Positions 10,426 through 17,454 of a DNA stretch of 64,000 nucleotides are shown here, in pieces. Made by a program: the position numbers and the translations under genes. A model generated the notes under the pieces. It was not told the origin of the DNA, did no database searches, and was given only the letters and a program-made list of their open reading frames with translations. Source of the stretch: Paenibacillus sp. SYP-B4298 (lineage in GTDB: Bacteria > Bacillota > Bacilli > Paenibacillales > Paenibacillaceae); contig NZ_CP115484.1 of assembly GCF_027627475.1 (NCBI RefSeq), forward strand, positions 1,487,501 to 1,551,500, read 5' to 3'. Numbering within the stretch: the first letter of the stretch is position 1; every line of letters begins with the position of its first letter.

Positions 10426-10594
10426 AGTTAGGGATCCTATTTAAATGAGTAAAAACGGATAATTACAGTTTTCCCTCATGCCCATTTAAACTGCTCACAA
10501 ACGACCTGAAAGGGGCCACATTCATAAATGGCTTGAAATCGATCCTGTTGGACTTGTTCTCGCACAAGACTCAAGTCATCTGTTTTTCACAATT
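10426..10594. other. 169-bp non-coding gap between RHS stop and IS copy 1
   Basis: No gene with a credible start is seen. The minus strand has a short frame with protein-like composition (about 10490-10590, ending FQVVCEQFKWA) and no start codon. It may be the tail of a lost gene, but this is weak. No terminator was found after the RHS gene. Confidence 0.3.
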
Positions 10595-12029
10595 GAGCAT
10601 TTTGCATTAATCTAAGCCCTTATAACACAAAGGTTTTTCGAGCATAAAAAAAGACTTCACCCCAACTTGGGTTTTCAAGTGACCAAACGAGAAAACCCAA
10701 GGGAGTGAAGTTACAATGTATATTCTCCAAGAAAGTCTATTTTCCTTTGAGGAGCTTCAAAAAATCGAATCGAAAGAACGACTGCCCATCTTTTTCAGTG
10801 CACTGGACCTGAGACCGTATGCAAAGCAACTGAGAAATCCCTCACCCCGAGGAGCGGACGCACACTGCCGTCAAGGTATTCTTCGCGCATTACTTGCGGC
10901 TCCCTTAGAGAACATTGATACGTTCACCGGCCTGGCGCGCAGACTGGAGTTTGACCTTCGATTCCGTTACCAGTGTGGACTTCGGCTGGACATCCCTGCC
11001 CCTTCGATTTCTACGTTAAGCCGGGTTTTTGCCGAGTTGACTCGCCAAAGCCTTGCCCAGCAGTTATTTGAGGATCTTGTCGCTCAGTGTCAAGAAGCTG
11101 GAATCATCGACGGAACTCATGTCGCCATCGACAGTGCAGCCATTCACGCCTACGAGAAAAAAGAACCCAAGCGAAAAAGCGAACTCACCGGCAACGCCAA
11201 CTGGGGAGTTAAACTCGATACGTTTGGCAATAAAGTCAAGTGGTTGGGCTATAAGCTGCATCTAGCCGTCGATACGAAGAGTGAACTTCCGATTGCCCTA
11301 AACGTTACACCCGCTCGTGTGAATGATGGTGATGAGGGACCTACACTCATGAAGCGAACCGCCGAACGATTCAAGCCTCGTTTTTTCATGCTGGATGCAG
11401 GATATGACCAAATGAAAAATTACGAAACGGCTCGGAACGTCAAGGCTCAAGCGATTATTCCAATGAATCCGCGGAACGAAAAGGAACCCCCTGCAGGTAT
11501 GACAAGCAAAGGAACACCTTGCTGTTCGATGGGGTTTGCGATGACGTATTGGGGACAGGAAAAGGAACGTTTGAAGTTTCGTTGTCCACATGCGACGGGA
11601 AAAGTGGATTGTCCCTTAGGCATGACGGCCTGTTCGTCGTCCAATTACGGAATGGTCGTTAAGGTCAGCAGCAGAGAAGATTTACGCCGCTATGCGTTAC
11701 CACACCGAGAAAGCCGGAATTGGAAAGAACTCTACAACAAACGAACGAGTGTAGAACGATGTAACTCTCGAATGAAGTCGCACCTAACCGCAGATCAATT
11801 GCATGTTTGGGGCATTCAGAAAGTCACGACTCACCAGTATATGAATGCCATTGTTTTGCTTGCTTCTGCGCTAGCTGTATCGAGACAGCGAGTCACAAAC
11901 GCCGCTTAAATTTTCAATCTTTCAGAAATTCTGCCCGTCTGTCTATTTTTATCTGGTTCCCTCAAAATCTCAATTCAGCTTGTGATCTAACCGTATCTTT
12001 TTCTGGAAAATGAATTATGCAAAATGCTC
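10595..12029 (+). mobile_element. insertion sequence, copy 1 (IS1182/IS5-superfamily-like), complete
   Basis: Both ends carry the inverted repeat GAGCATTTTGCAT (left 10595-10607, right ending at 12029). The element is flanked on both sides by AATT, read as a 4-bp target duplication. Length is 1435 bp, with one intact transposase gene. A second copy lies at 17455-18894 in the opposite orientation. The two are nearly identical in the transposase, but their leader sequences before the start codon differ. Confidence 0.9.
10716..11909 (+). CDS. DDE transposase of IS copy 1
   Basis: 397 residues, full length. The N-terminal ~110 residues match the DUF772-type transposase domain (FRYQCGLRLDIPAPSISTLSR). 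The DDE core includes DGTHVAIDSAAIHA (~135-150), a GYKLHLAVD block (~190-200) and FMLDAGYDQMKN (~235). A Cys-containing insert (FRCPHATGKVDCPLG) and a final Glu-containing block (NKRTSVERCNSRMK) follow. This arrangement fits IS1182-like members of the IS5 superfamily; the exact family would need ISfinder. No frameshift is present, so it may be active. Confidence 0.9.
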   Translation: MYILQESLFSFEELQKIESKERLPIFFSALDLRPYAKQLRNPSPRGADAHCRQGILRALLAAPLENIDTFTGLARRLEFDLRFRYQCGLRLDIPAPSISTLSRVFAELTRQSLAQQLFEDLVAQCQEAGIIDGTHVAIDSAAIHAYEKKEPKRKSELTGNANWGVKLDTFGNKVKWLGYKLHLAVDTKSELPIALNVTPARVNDGDEGPTLMKRTAERFKPRFFMLDAGYDQMKNYETARNVKAQAIIPMNPRNEKEPPAGMTSKGTPCCSMGFAMTYWGQEKERLKFRCPHATGKVDCPLGMTACSSSNYGMVVKVSSREDLRRYALPHRESRNWKELYNKRTSVERCNSRMKSHLTADQLHVWGIQKVTTHQYMNAIVLLASALAVSRQRVTNAA

Positions 12030-12099
12030 AATTAAAAAATGCCGAATTTTGCAGCGATGGTTTTGTGTCAATATACAGCAATAAGCAAATTTATGCATA

Positions 12100-12204
12100 G
12101 GTTTGACATGGAGCCTCTATGGGCATGATACCCTGCGAAGGGGCGAAGCTACAGGCTTCGCAGAGGCGAGAGAGCCTATCATGCCCACCTCTCCATGTCA
12201 AACC
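12100..12204. repeat. 105-bp long imperfect inverted repeat (MITE- or IS-end-like hairpin)
   Basis: Three nested arm pairs face each other: GGTTTGACATGGAG with CTCCATGTCAAACC, GGGCATGATA with TATCATGCCC, and CTGCGAAG with CTTCGCAG. Outside them, TTTTGCAGC (~12046) and GCTGCAAAA (~12230) plus AATAAGCAA/TTGCTTATT extend the symmetry. It adjoins a transposase remnant on the minus strand, so it may be the end of a decayed IS or a small non-autonomous element. The symmetry is seen directly; its identity is inferred. Confidence 0.55.
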
Positions 12205-12270
12205 AGTTGCTTATTTCTGCATAAACGGTTGCTGCAAAACTAAGCACTTCAACTTTGCAACAAACAGCCA

Positions 12271-12522
12271 TCACCCGCTGTCCCAAGTAGTTGTGCGGTA
12301 CAAATGGGTAAATGCCAGCAACGCCCACAGGCTAATAAAGGCCGTGGCTGAACGTACTTGATAGGTGTCAAATCCCAGGTTGTTCTTGGACTTGCGGAAA
12401 AAGATCTCGGCCAATGTTTGGCGTAGTAAGCCGAAATGGTTTACATCTTGTACCATGGCAGTATGAGACATAGCGACTTCTCCTTCGTGTAAAAATGTGT
12501 TGTGGTGACTATTTTTTATCAC
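12271..12522 (-). pseudogene. transposase C-terminal remnant (IS4/IS701-like)
   Basis: An 83-codon minus-strand frame contains SKNNLGFDTYQVRSATAF followed by a hydrophobic helix. It resembles the C-terminal LGF-x-x-YQVRS block of IS4/IS701-type transposases. The N-terminal catalytic part is absent and the frame cannot be extended, so this is a relic. It lies just inside IS copy 1's right flank and shows that several elements have hit this site. Confidence 0.45.
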
Positions 12523-12794
12523 AAGGAGATCGCTTTGTCTCTATTGTTTTTGGTTTACAGTTTACTGGAAGAGAATTTGCCCATTTATAGGTTGAATTAA
12601 AATTATCAGCACGGTCGGTCAGAGTGTGACATGTTCTGGACAACGAAGCGTTCGTTCTTGTACCGTAAGCATTTTTTGGAACATGACACATGAAGAGCCT
12701 TTTGAGATGTTTAAGGGAATATATCGAAGTAACTTTTTATTATTTCTACTGAGGAAATTCCCAATTCATAAATCCCTTTAAATTAGGTGGTGAA

Positions 12795-13415
12795 ATGATG
12801 AAAGCAATCAGCTACTTAGGTTACACTTCCATAACTATTCATTTGTTTGCTTTATTTATATTTATATTAGGAGCAACGTCGGCTTTTCAAAGATTACCTG
12901 ATTTAGTCGAATCGGTTATATTAGTGATTTATGGGATACCTTCATTTATAGTATCAGTCTTGTCTCTTATATGGCTCAAAAAGACAGAGGAAACGAATTT
13001 CAATCTTTTATTCATTATGAAACTAATATTAACGATATTACTTATTGCAGGTTCCATTTTATGGGTGAAAAATACTAACTATCAAGGTTGGCTTTTTGAA
13101 AGAGTAATCACTGATTCAAGACAGATTACTCCAGATGATAAATATGAGTATAATTTAGAGCTTGTGAATTTATTCCAGAGAAATAGTCGTGCAAGAGTCT
13201 ATTTGAAGGACATCAAAACAAATGAAGAAATTAAAATAAATTTAAATATTAAAACAGACAAAATATATGGTGTCGAGACACTTGGGGTCAGGCATTGGAT
13301 AAGGATAGAGTTATTGAGTGATAATCGTTATTTACTTCATACGGACTTATATTCATTGCCACAAGAAAGCTTTGAAATCAATATAGCAGAAAGAAAATCA
13401 GTTAAGTTAAAATAG
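12795..13415 (+). CDS. candidate immunity membrane protein, paralog family A member 1
   Basis: 206 residues; not a family I can name. The start is ATGATG with a GGTGG-type ribosome site; the second ATG is an equally good choice. Three N-terminal membrane helices (~8-32, ~42-63, ~70-90) contain the family motif GATSAFQRLPDLVES after helix 1. A soluble C-terminal half (~95-206) includes YEYNLELVNLFQRNSRARV. Full-length relatives lie at 16178, 19346 (nonsense mutation) and 20126. Membrane topology, small size, repeated copies and neighbouring RHS scraps fit immunity proteins against RHS toxin tails. The function is inferred only. Confidence 0.65.
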   Translation: MMKAISYLGYTSITIHLFALFIFILGATSAFQRLPDLVESVILVIYGIPSFIVSVLSLIWLKKTEETNFNLLFIMKLILTILLIAGSILWVKNTNYQGWLFERVITDSRQITPDDKYEYNLELVNLFQRNSRARVYLKDIKTNEEIKINLNIKTDKIYGVETLGVRHWIRIELLSDNRYLLHTDLYSLPQESFEINIAERKSVKLK

Positions 13416-13490
13416 TCGCTAGCAAAGGAAATCTGACGTAGAATAGCTGTAGTTAAGGTATCTGGGGAAGTCGACCATGCGGAGGTGATT

Positions 13491-13577
13491 GTGGCGAACC
13501 CGATACACACAATTAGAATAAAATATATGCTGATTGGATATTTATTTGTCCATTCTTTTAGTGGTAGTGCTAACTGA
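13491..13577 (+). pseudogene. internally deleted relic of the family B membrane protein
   Basis: A 28-codon frame starts at GTG after GGAGGTG and reads IHTIRIKYMLIGYLF. This matches the N-terminus of the protein starting at 21082. The following bases (TAGTGCTAACTGA) match a point near that gene's 3' end, so the middle has been deleted. The same relic occurs in the second duplication copy at ~16875-16966. Confidence 0.6.
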
Positions 13578-13589
13578 GGGAGACAGGAT

Positions 13590-13853
13590 ATGCATTCAGA
13601 ATTAGGATTTCTACTATTAACCATCGTATTATGGAGTGTTTCATCACTGATTTGGTTTCTTCTTGGGGCAACTGTATACTTTCAGCGCCGGATGGATATT
13701 ATGGTTGGTTTTTTTGATATACAGTTACTCCTGTATAAACAATCAAAGAGATGCGCTTCATTAGATCTAATGTATTGATTCAAGACATGCCCACCGAGCA
13801 GGATATTTCGGAGATTACCTACCATTATCTCGAAAGATTAGTACAGAATTGAA
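13590..13853 (+). pseudogene. truncated relic of paralog family A
   Basis: The frame from 13590 gives a signal-like helix and then LLGATVYFQRRMDIM, the family A signature. It loses homology and stops at 13778. Immediately after, the bases ATTGATTCAAGACATGC match the middle of the 20126 gene (20522 onward), followed by TITYHYLERLVQN-like coding sequence to a stop near 13853. It is an internally deleted, frameshifted copy. Confidence 0.6.
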
Positions 13854-13858
13854 GTTGA

Positions 13859-13890
13859 TAAGACCTTGGGGAGAAACCTCCAGGGTCTTA
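13859..13890. terminator. weak hairpin, possible terminator
   Basis: TAAGACC and GGGTCTTA pair around a short loop, followed by only a mixed pyrimidine run (CTTTCACCCC). The following bases to 14105 show no gene, only AT-rich sequence with a possible promoter. Confidence 0.35.
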
Positions 13891-14105
13891 CTTTCACCCC
13901 CCATCCAGCGCCGAATGAATCGGGCGGCCATGTCTAGCGGAACTTAACCTCATCGATCCCGTATGAAAATATCCCCATTTCGTTAGTACGTATAAAAATA
14001 CTTATATCACCTAAATAACGTATAGCGTTCATTTGGCAGGTCGATTATGTTAGGGCAGGAAGAGAATCCCTGATCGCCTCGTACACATAAAGAAAGATCT
14101 GAACA

Positions 14106-14400
14106 ATGGTTGGACACTCAAAGGGAGGGGCTGAAGCTGCTGCTAATGCAGTGGCTACAAACATATGATTTAAAGGCAACATCCTATACAGCGAAGATGA
14201 CTGCCTTTATAGTAAAAGGAGAACTATTGAATAGTATATTTGGAGGCATTTCGACTCCAATTGGTGAAGTGAAGTATTTGCCTACCCAAGTATGGAAACA
14301 ATTTAACGGTCCTTTCGGTATTAAGTTTCGAGTTCCTGATCCGGTAGGGAATTATGGAATGGAAGCAGTTATTGCAGCTCTAAGGGAAGCGGGGTATTAA
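14106..14400 (+). pseudogene. frameshifted tail of a second lipase-type RHS toxin
   Basis: In the frame from ATG 14106 the sequence reads MVGHSKGGAEAAANAVATN and then stops. GHSKGG is the nucleophile elbow of DUF2974-like alpha/beta hydrolases. One frame over, from about 14165 to the stop at 14400, it continues with YTAKMTAFIVKGELLN, YLPTQ and PDPVGNYGMEAVIAALREAGY-like sequence, the expected C-terminal half of the same fold. Family members known to me have His where this copy has Tyr (NYGM), so the catalytic histidine may be lost as well. The stop overlaps the start of the ankyrin gene by one base. It is a dead toxin tail still joined to its likely immunity gene. Confidence 0.6.
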
Positions 14401-15359
14401 TGAAAAAATTCATTGTGTTATTAATTATAATTTTTTTGTTGTTTGTGTTCGTTATTATTTTTAAGTCTGCATGGGGTTGGCAAATTAGAGATGGAACAGA
14501 AGATACGCCAGAGTGGAATATTCGTAACTTGAGAATTTGGAAAGTTACCCCGGTTTGGGATTTGGCGTTGGCTGTAAAAAATCAGGATACTAAAAAAATA
14601 AGTGAATTAAGTAAAGGCAATCCTGAATGGCTAGATTATCAAGAGCCAAGGTATGGAACTACATTGCTTATATGGTCGATCGGTGTAGAAAAGTATAACT
14701 CCGCTAAGGAACTACTTAAATGTGGTGCTAATCCTAATATTGCTACAACGAAGACAGGAGAAACTGCTCTTTTCTTGGCAACGGGGTATTCCTGGGTTGA
14801 TCACTCGGCTAAAAAAGATGCTAAATATGTAAAACTTCTTTTGAGTTATGGTGCAAATCCAAATATTAATTATGTCGGTAATAACCCAATTATAGAAAAA
14901 GGAACAAATCCATTAATAAACTCAATCGGTTACGGTATGGACAAAACCAAAGTATTATTAGATAGCGGAGCAGAGATAGATTACAAAACACCGAGTGGAA
15001 TGACCGCGGCGATTAAATCTTTGGAGATAGGGGGGCCTAACGCTACAATTGATGCTATGAGATATGCATATTATTTAATTGCTGAAAAAAAGGCTAACAT
15101 AAAAGATCCATACTATATATTAGGCTTAAAAGATAAGTACGGGAACCCTGATCCTAATAACGCAAAATATCCTGTAGATCTATTAAGAAGCTGGATACCA
15201 AAACTGGATTCTGAAGAATATAAACTAAAAATGGATATTGTTGAAGAGTTTTCAAACCAGGGGGTTGATTATTGGGCAACCGAAATACCTCAAGAACGTC
15301 TTGAACAGATCAAAAAGATTTACAAAGATTCTTGGCAAGAGTATGTAAAAAGATATTAA
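14400..15359 (+). CDS. membrane-anchored ankyrin-repeat protein, probable immunity protein
   Basis: 319 residues. The ATG shares one base with the TAA of the toxin-tail relic (TAATG), which indicates translational coupling. Residues 1-22 are a signal anchor rich in I, L, F and V. Ankyrin-type repeats run from ~60 to ~225 (TTLLIWSIGVEKYNSAKELL, CGANPNI, GETALFLATGY, SYGANPNI, LDSGAEIDYKT). The last ~90 residues are charged and helical. Ankyrin proteins are established immunity partners in polymorphic toxin loci. The extracytoplasmic or membrane-side position would suit neutralising a lipase acting at the membrane. Repeats are seen directly; the immunity role is inferred from coupling and context. 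Confidence 0.75.
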   Translation: MKKFIVLLIIIFLLFVFVIIFKSAWGWQIRDGTEDTPEWNIRNLRIWKVTPVWDLALAVKNQDTKKISELSKGNPEWLDYQEPRYGTTLLIWSIGVEKYNSAKELLKCGANPNIATTKTGETALFLATGYSWVDHSAKKDAKYVKLLLSYGANPNINYVGNNPIIEKGTNPLINSIGYGMDKTKVLLDSGAEIDYKTPSGMTAAIKSLEIGGPNATIDAMRYAYYLIAEKKANIKDPYYILGLKDKYGNPDPNNAKYPVDLLRSWIPKLDSEEYKLKMDIVEEFSNQGVDYWATEIPQERLEQIKKIYKDSWQEYVKRY

Positions 15360-15369
15360 TATTTTTTGA

Positions 15370-15658
15370 AAACCACAGGGTCACAGATCAGTCGAAGACG
15401 CTGCAGTGTCGGTTTATCTGTGATCCACCTGAACCGGACCAGCATCTCGTCATATGACAATGAAGCCTATAGCTAAGATGTGAAGGGGAAGCTTCCGACG
15501 TATACAACGGATAGGACGGACAGTCTGACGCTAAACGGTGTGGCTTACAGCTATAATGACTGGGATCGATTACACGAAGGCGGTGCGCTCCAAGGGCAAG
15601 TTCGTCAAAAGATATAAAGTGAAAGGAGCAGGGGAATTTAAGAAATAGAGCTAGATAT
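15370..15658 (+). pseudogene. RHS core scrap plus toxin C-terminal tail
   Basis: Around 15515-15585 the sequence encodes SLTLNGVAYSYNDWDRL, a typical YD-repeat. In another frame, 15565-15649 encodes VRSKGKFVKRYKVKGAGEFKK and a stop, which looks like the basic tail of a toxin. The next coding frame, a membrane protein, begins at once. This fits a decayed RHS-end/toxin-tail cassette; divergence prevents exact limits. Confidence 0.4.
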
Positions 15659-15676
15659 TATATAGTATCTTATACG

Positions 15677-15931
15677 GTGGGACTATTAATTTCGTATTAT
15701 GGCACAGGAATACCAGAATGGTTTTATTTAATTCCTATTAAATTGCTGGCTCTTTGTTTCATGTTAGTTGTAGGCAATACAATATACTATATTGACGAAG
15801 AAAAACAATTATTTCTAATAGCATTCTGGAGATCAATGAAGTATATTGGACTATCATTTGTTCTATTATTTTTAACTGCCTTATTCCAATTTATTCTGAA
15901 AAAAGATATATCATTTTTTATTGGGATATAA
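15677..15931 (+). CDS. small membrane protein, paralog family B member 1 (candidate immunity)
   Basis: At least 84 residues from GTG 15677, with three hydrophobic helices. It aligns over its length with the 109-aa protein starting at 21082 (GIPEWFYLIPIKLLAL versus GIQDWYYLIPLKALGI; then VGNTIYYIDEE versus IGNLLYFAIEE). The alignment reaches upstream to about 15638 with the frame open but without a clear start codon. Either 15677 is the true start or the 5' end was damaged when the upstream toxin scrap joined. It follows a toxin-tail relic directly, the expected place for an immunity gene. Function inferred. Confidence 0.5.
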   Translation: MGLLISYYGTGIPEWFYLIPIKLLALCFMLVVGNTIYYIDEEKQLFLIAFWRSMKYIGLSFVLLFLTALFQFILKKDISFFIGI

Positions 15932-15961
15932 GTGGGATATTATTCAAAAAAGTTAACTTGT

Positions 15962-16007
15962 ATCGCCGTTCGCTCCTGCTGATAGAAGATGCGCGGCGAT
16001 TTTCTTT
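15962..16007 (+). terminator. probable terminator after the family B gene
   Basis: A 7-bp stem (ATCGCCG with CGGCGAT) around a 25-base loop is followed by TTTCTTT. It lies 30 bases after the stop codon. Confidence 0.5.
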
Positions 16008-16167
16008 AAATTGTTAGTAATTGAGAAGAGTACTACGATCTAAACATGTACAGCCTGCCCTGCTGAGTCAACTGATCGGTGTGAGGAATGCGAATCAGGA
16101 AAGCTATCAGTGTTCGCATGAAGAGTAACAGCAGTAGAAAATCTCGCAAGAGAGCTATGGAAATTGC

Positions 16168-17070
16168 AGGAGGTGAAATGATGAAAGCAATCAGTTACTT
16201 CGTTTACACTTCCATAGCTATTCATTTGCTTGCTTTACTTATATTTATATTAGGAGCGACATCGGCTTTTCAAAGATTACCCGATTTAGTTGAATCGATT
16301 GTTTTAGTGACTTACGGGATACCTTCATTTGTAATATCAGTTCTGTATTTTATATGGCACAAAAAGACTGAGGAAACGGATTCCAATCTATTAGTCATTG
16401 TGAAACTTATGACAACGATATTATTTATTGCGGGTTCTATTTTATGGATGAAAAATGCTAACTATGAAGGTTGGCTTTTTGAAACGGTAATCACTGATTC
16501 AACACAGATTACTCCTGATGAGAAATATGAATACCATTTAGAGCTAGTGAACTTATTTCAAAGGAATAGTAGTGCAAGAGTATATCTAAAAGATACAAAA
16601 ACAAATGAAGAGATCAGAATGAAATTGAATATTGAAACAGACAAAATAAATGGTGTCGTGATAGATGGGGTCAGGCATTGGATAAGGATAGAGTTATTGA
16701 GTGATAGTCGTTATTTACTTCATACGGACTTAACCTCATTGCCACAAGAAACCTTTGACATCAATATAGTAGAAAGAAAATCCGTAAAGTTGAAATAACC
16801 GCTAGCATAGGAAGTCTGGCGTAGAATAGCTGTAGCCTAAGGTATCTGGGGAAGTCGACCGTGCGGAGGTGATCATGGCGAATCCGATACACACAATTAA
16901 GAGTAAAATATATGCTGATTGGATATTTATTTGTCCATTCTTCTAGTGGTAATGCTAACTGAGTGGAGGCAGGACATGCATTCAGGATTACGATTTCTTC
17001 TCATAGCCATCGTATTATGGAGTGTTTCATCACTGATTGGGTTTCTTCTTGGGGCAACTGCATACTTTCA
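16168..17070 (+). repeat. segmental duplication A, copy 2 (~0.9 kb)
   Basis: It matches 12785-13691 as a direct repeat containing a 206-aa membrane gene, the family B relic (~16875-16966, here with a two-base insertion) and the family A relic start. Similarity ends at the bases CTTTCAGCGCC in both copies. Confidence 0.85.
16178..16798 (+). CDS. candidate immunity membrane protein, paralog family A member 2
   Basis: 206 residues. It starts at ATGATG directly after the strong site AGGAGGTGAA; a longer upstream frame to 16088 is unlikely to be translated as one protein. It is close to the 12795 product along its whole length, with the same three helices and motif GATSAFQRLPDLVES. Differences are mostly conservative (for example YEYHLELVNLFQRNSSARV), and the frame is intact, which suggests selection on both copies. 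It belongs to the duplicated segment. Candidate immunity function by context; unknown family. Confidence 0.65.
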   Translation: MMKAISYFVYTSIAIHLLALLIFILGATSAFQRLPDLVESIVLVTYGIPSFVISVLYFIWHKKTEETDSNLLVIVKLMTTILFIAGSILWMKNANYEGWLFETVITDSTQITPDEKYEYHLELVNLFQRNSSARVYLKDTKTNEEIRMKLNIETDKINGVVIDGVRHWIRIELLSDSRYLLHTDLTSLPQETFDINIVERKSVKLK

Positions 17071-17210
17071 GCGCCAGAAATTATTGGATTGTACTTGAAC
17101 CAACAGATGAAGTATCTCGTTACATCTTGTCCACGACGAAGGAGCTCCGAATACCTGAGGAACAGTTTGAAATAGACACCAGAGTAGGAACAATAATTAG
17201 ATTAAAGTAG
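16976..17210 (+). pseudogene. family A gene with an internal deletion and frameshift
   Basis: The N-terminal part (SSLIGFLLGATAYFQR) is joined, one frame over, to the family C-terminus. From ~17080 the bases encode YWIVLEPTDEVSRYILSTT and a tail ending IIRLK, matching the C-terminus of the 19346 gene (WAIMEPTDSPNQYKLVTTE). About 330 bp of the middle is missing. Confidence 0.7.
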
Positions 17211-17245
17211 TTTTAAAATGTATAGCTGCAAAGCGCGATTGGAAT

Positions 17246-17339
17246 TGCTTACGATCTGCATAATGGGCATGGAGATACCATCGAATTACGGGATAGAACA
17301 GGCAACACAGCTTTAAAGCGATTTATATCCAATAAATAG
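17246..17339 (+). pseudogene. RHS core 3' scrap with a short toxin tail
   Basis: The frame reads AYDLHNGHGDTIELRDRTGN followed by TALKRFISNK and a stop. It matches the intact RHS gene at 9520-9600 (AYYLHNGHGDVIELRDGTGN) at both DNA and protein level. The stop is 12 bases before the start of the DUF4279 gene, so the scrap and that gene form one RHS-end/immunity cassette. Confidence 0.8.
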
Positions 17340-17454
17340 GAGTTGAAGCAGTGGAAAAGACTTCTGTTATGGCAAGGTTTTTGGTACTAGGTGATTATTT
17401 CCCTGTATCAGATATAACAAGTAGACTGCAGATTGAGCCAACAGAAACTTATAT

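Larger units (their letters stand above)
12785..13691 (+). repeat. segmental duplication A, copy 1 (~0.9 kb)
   Basis: This stretch, which contains a 206-aa membrane protein gene and the two relics after it, matches 16168-17070 along its whole length. The matching bases include the tails GCTAGCA...GGAA, GGGGAAGTCGACC and GGTATTTATTTGTCC-like runs. The two copies are about 2.5 kb apart with different genes between them. Confidence 0.85.

Noticed and set aside
10470-10594. Possible minus-strand gene between RHS and IS copy 1
   Set aside because: Protein-like run without start codon or ribosome site and with stops in all longer readings.
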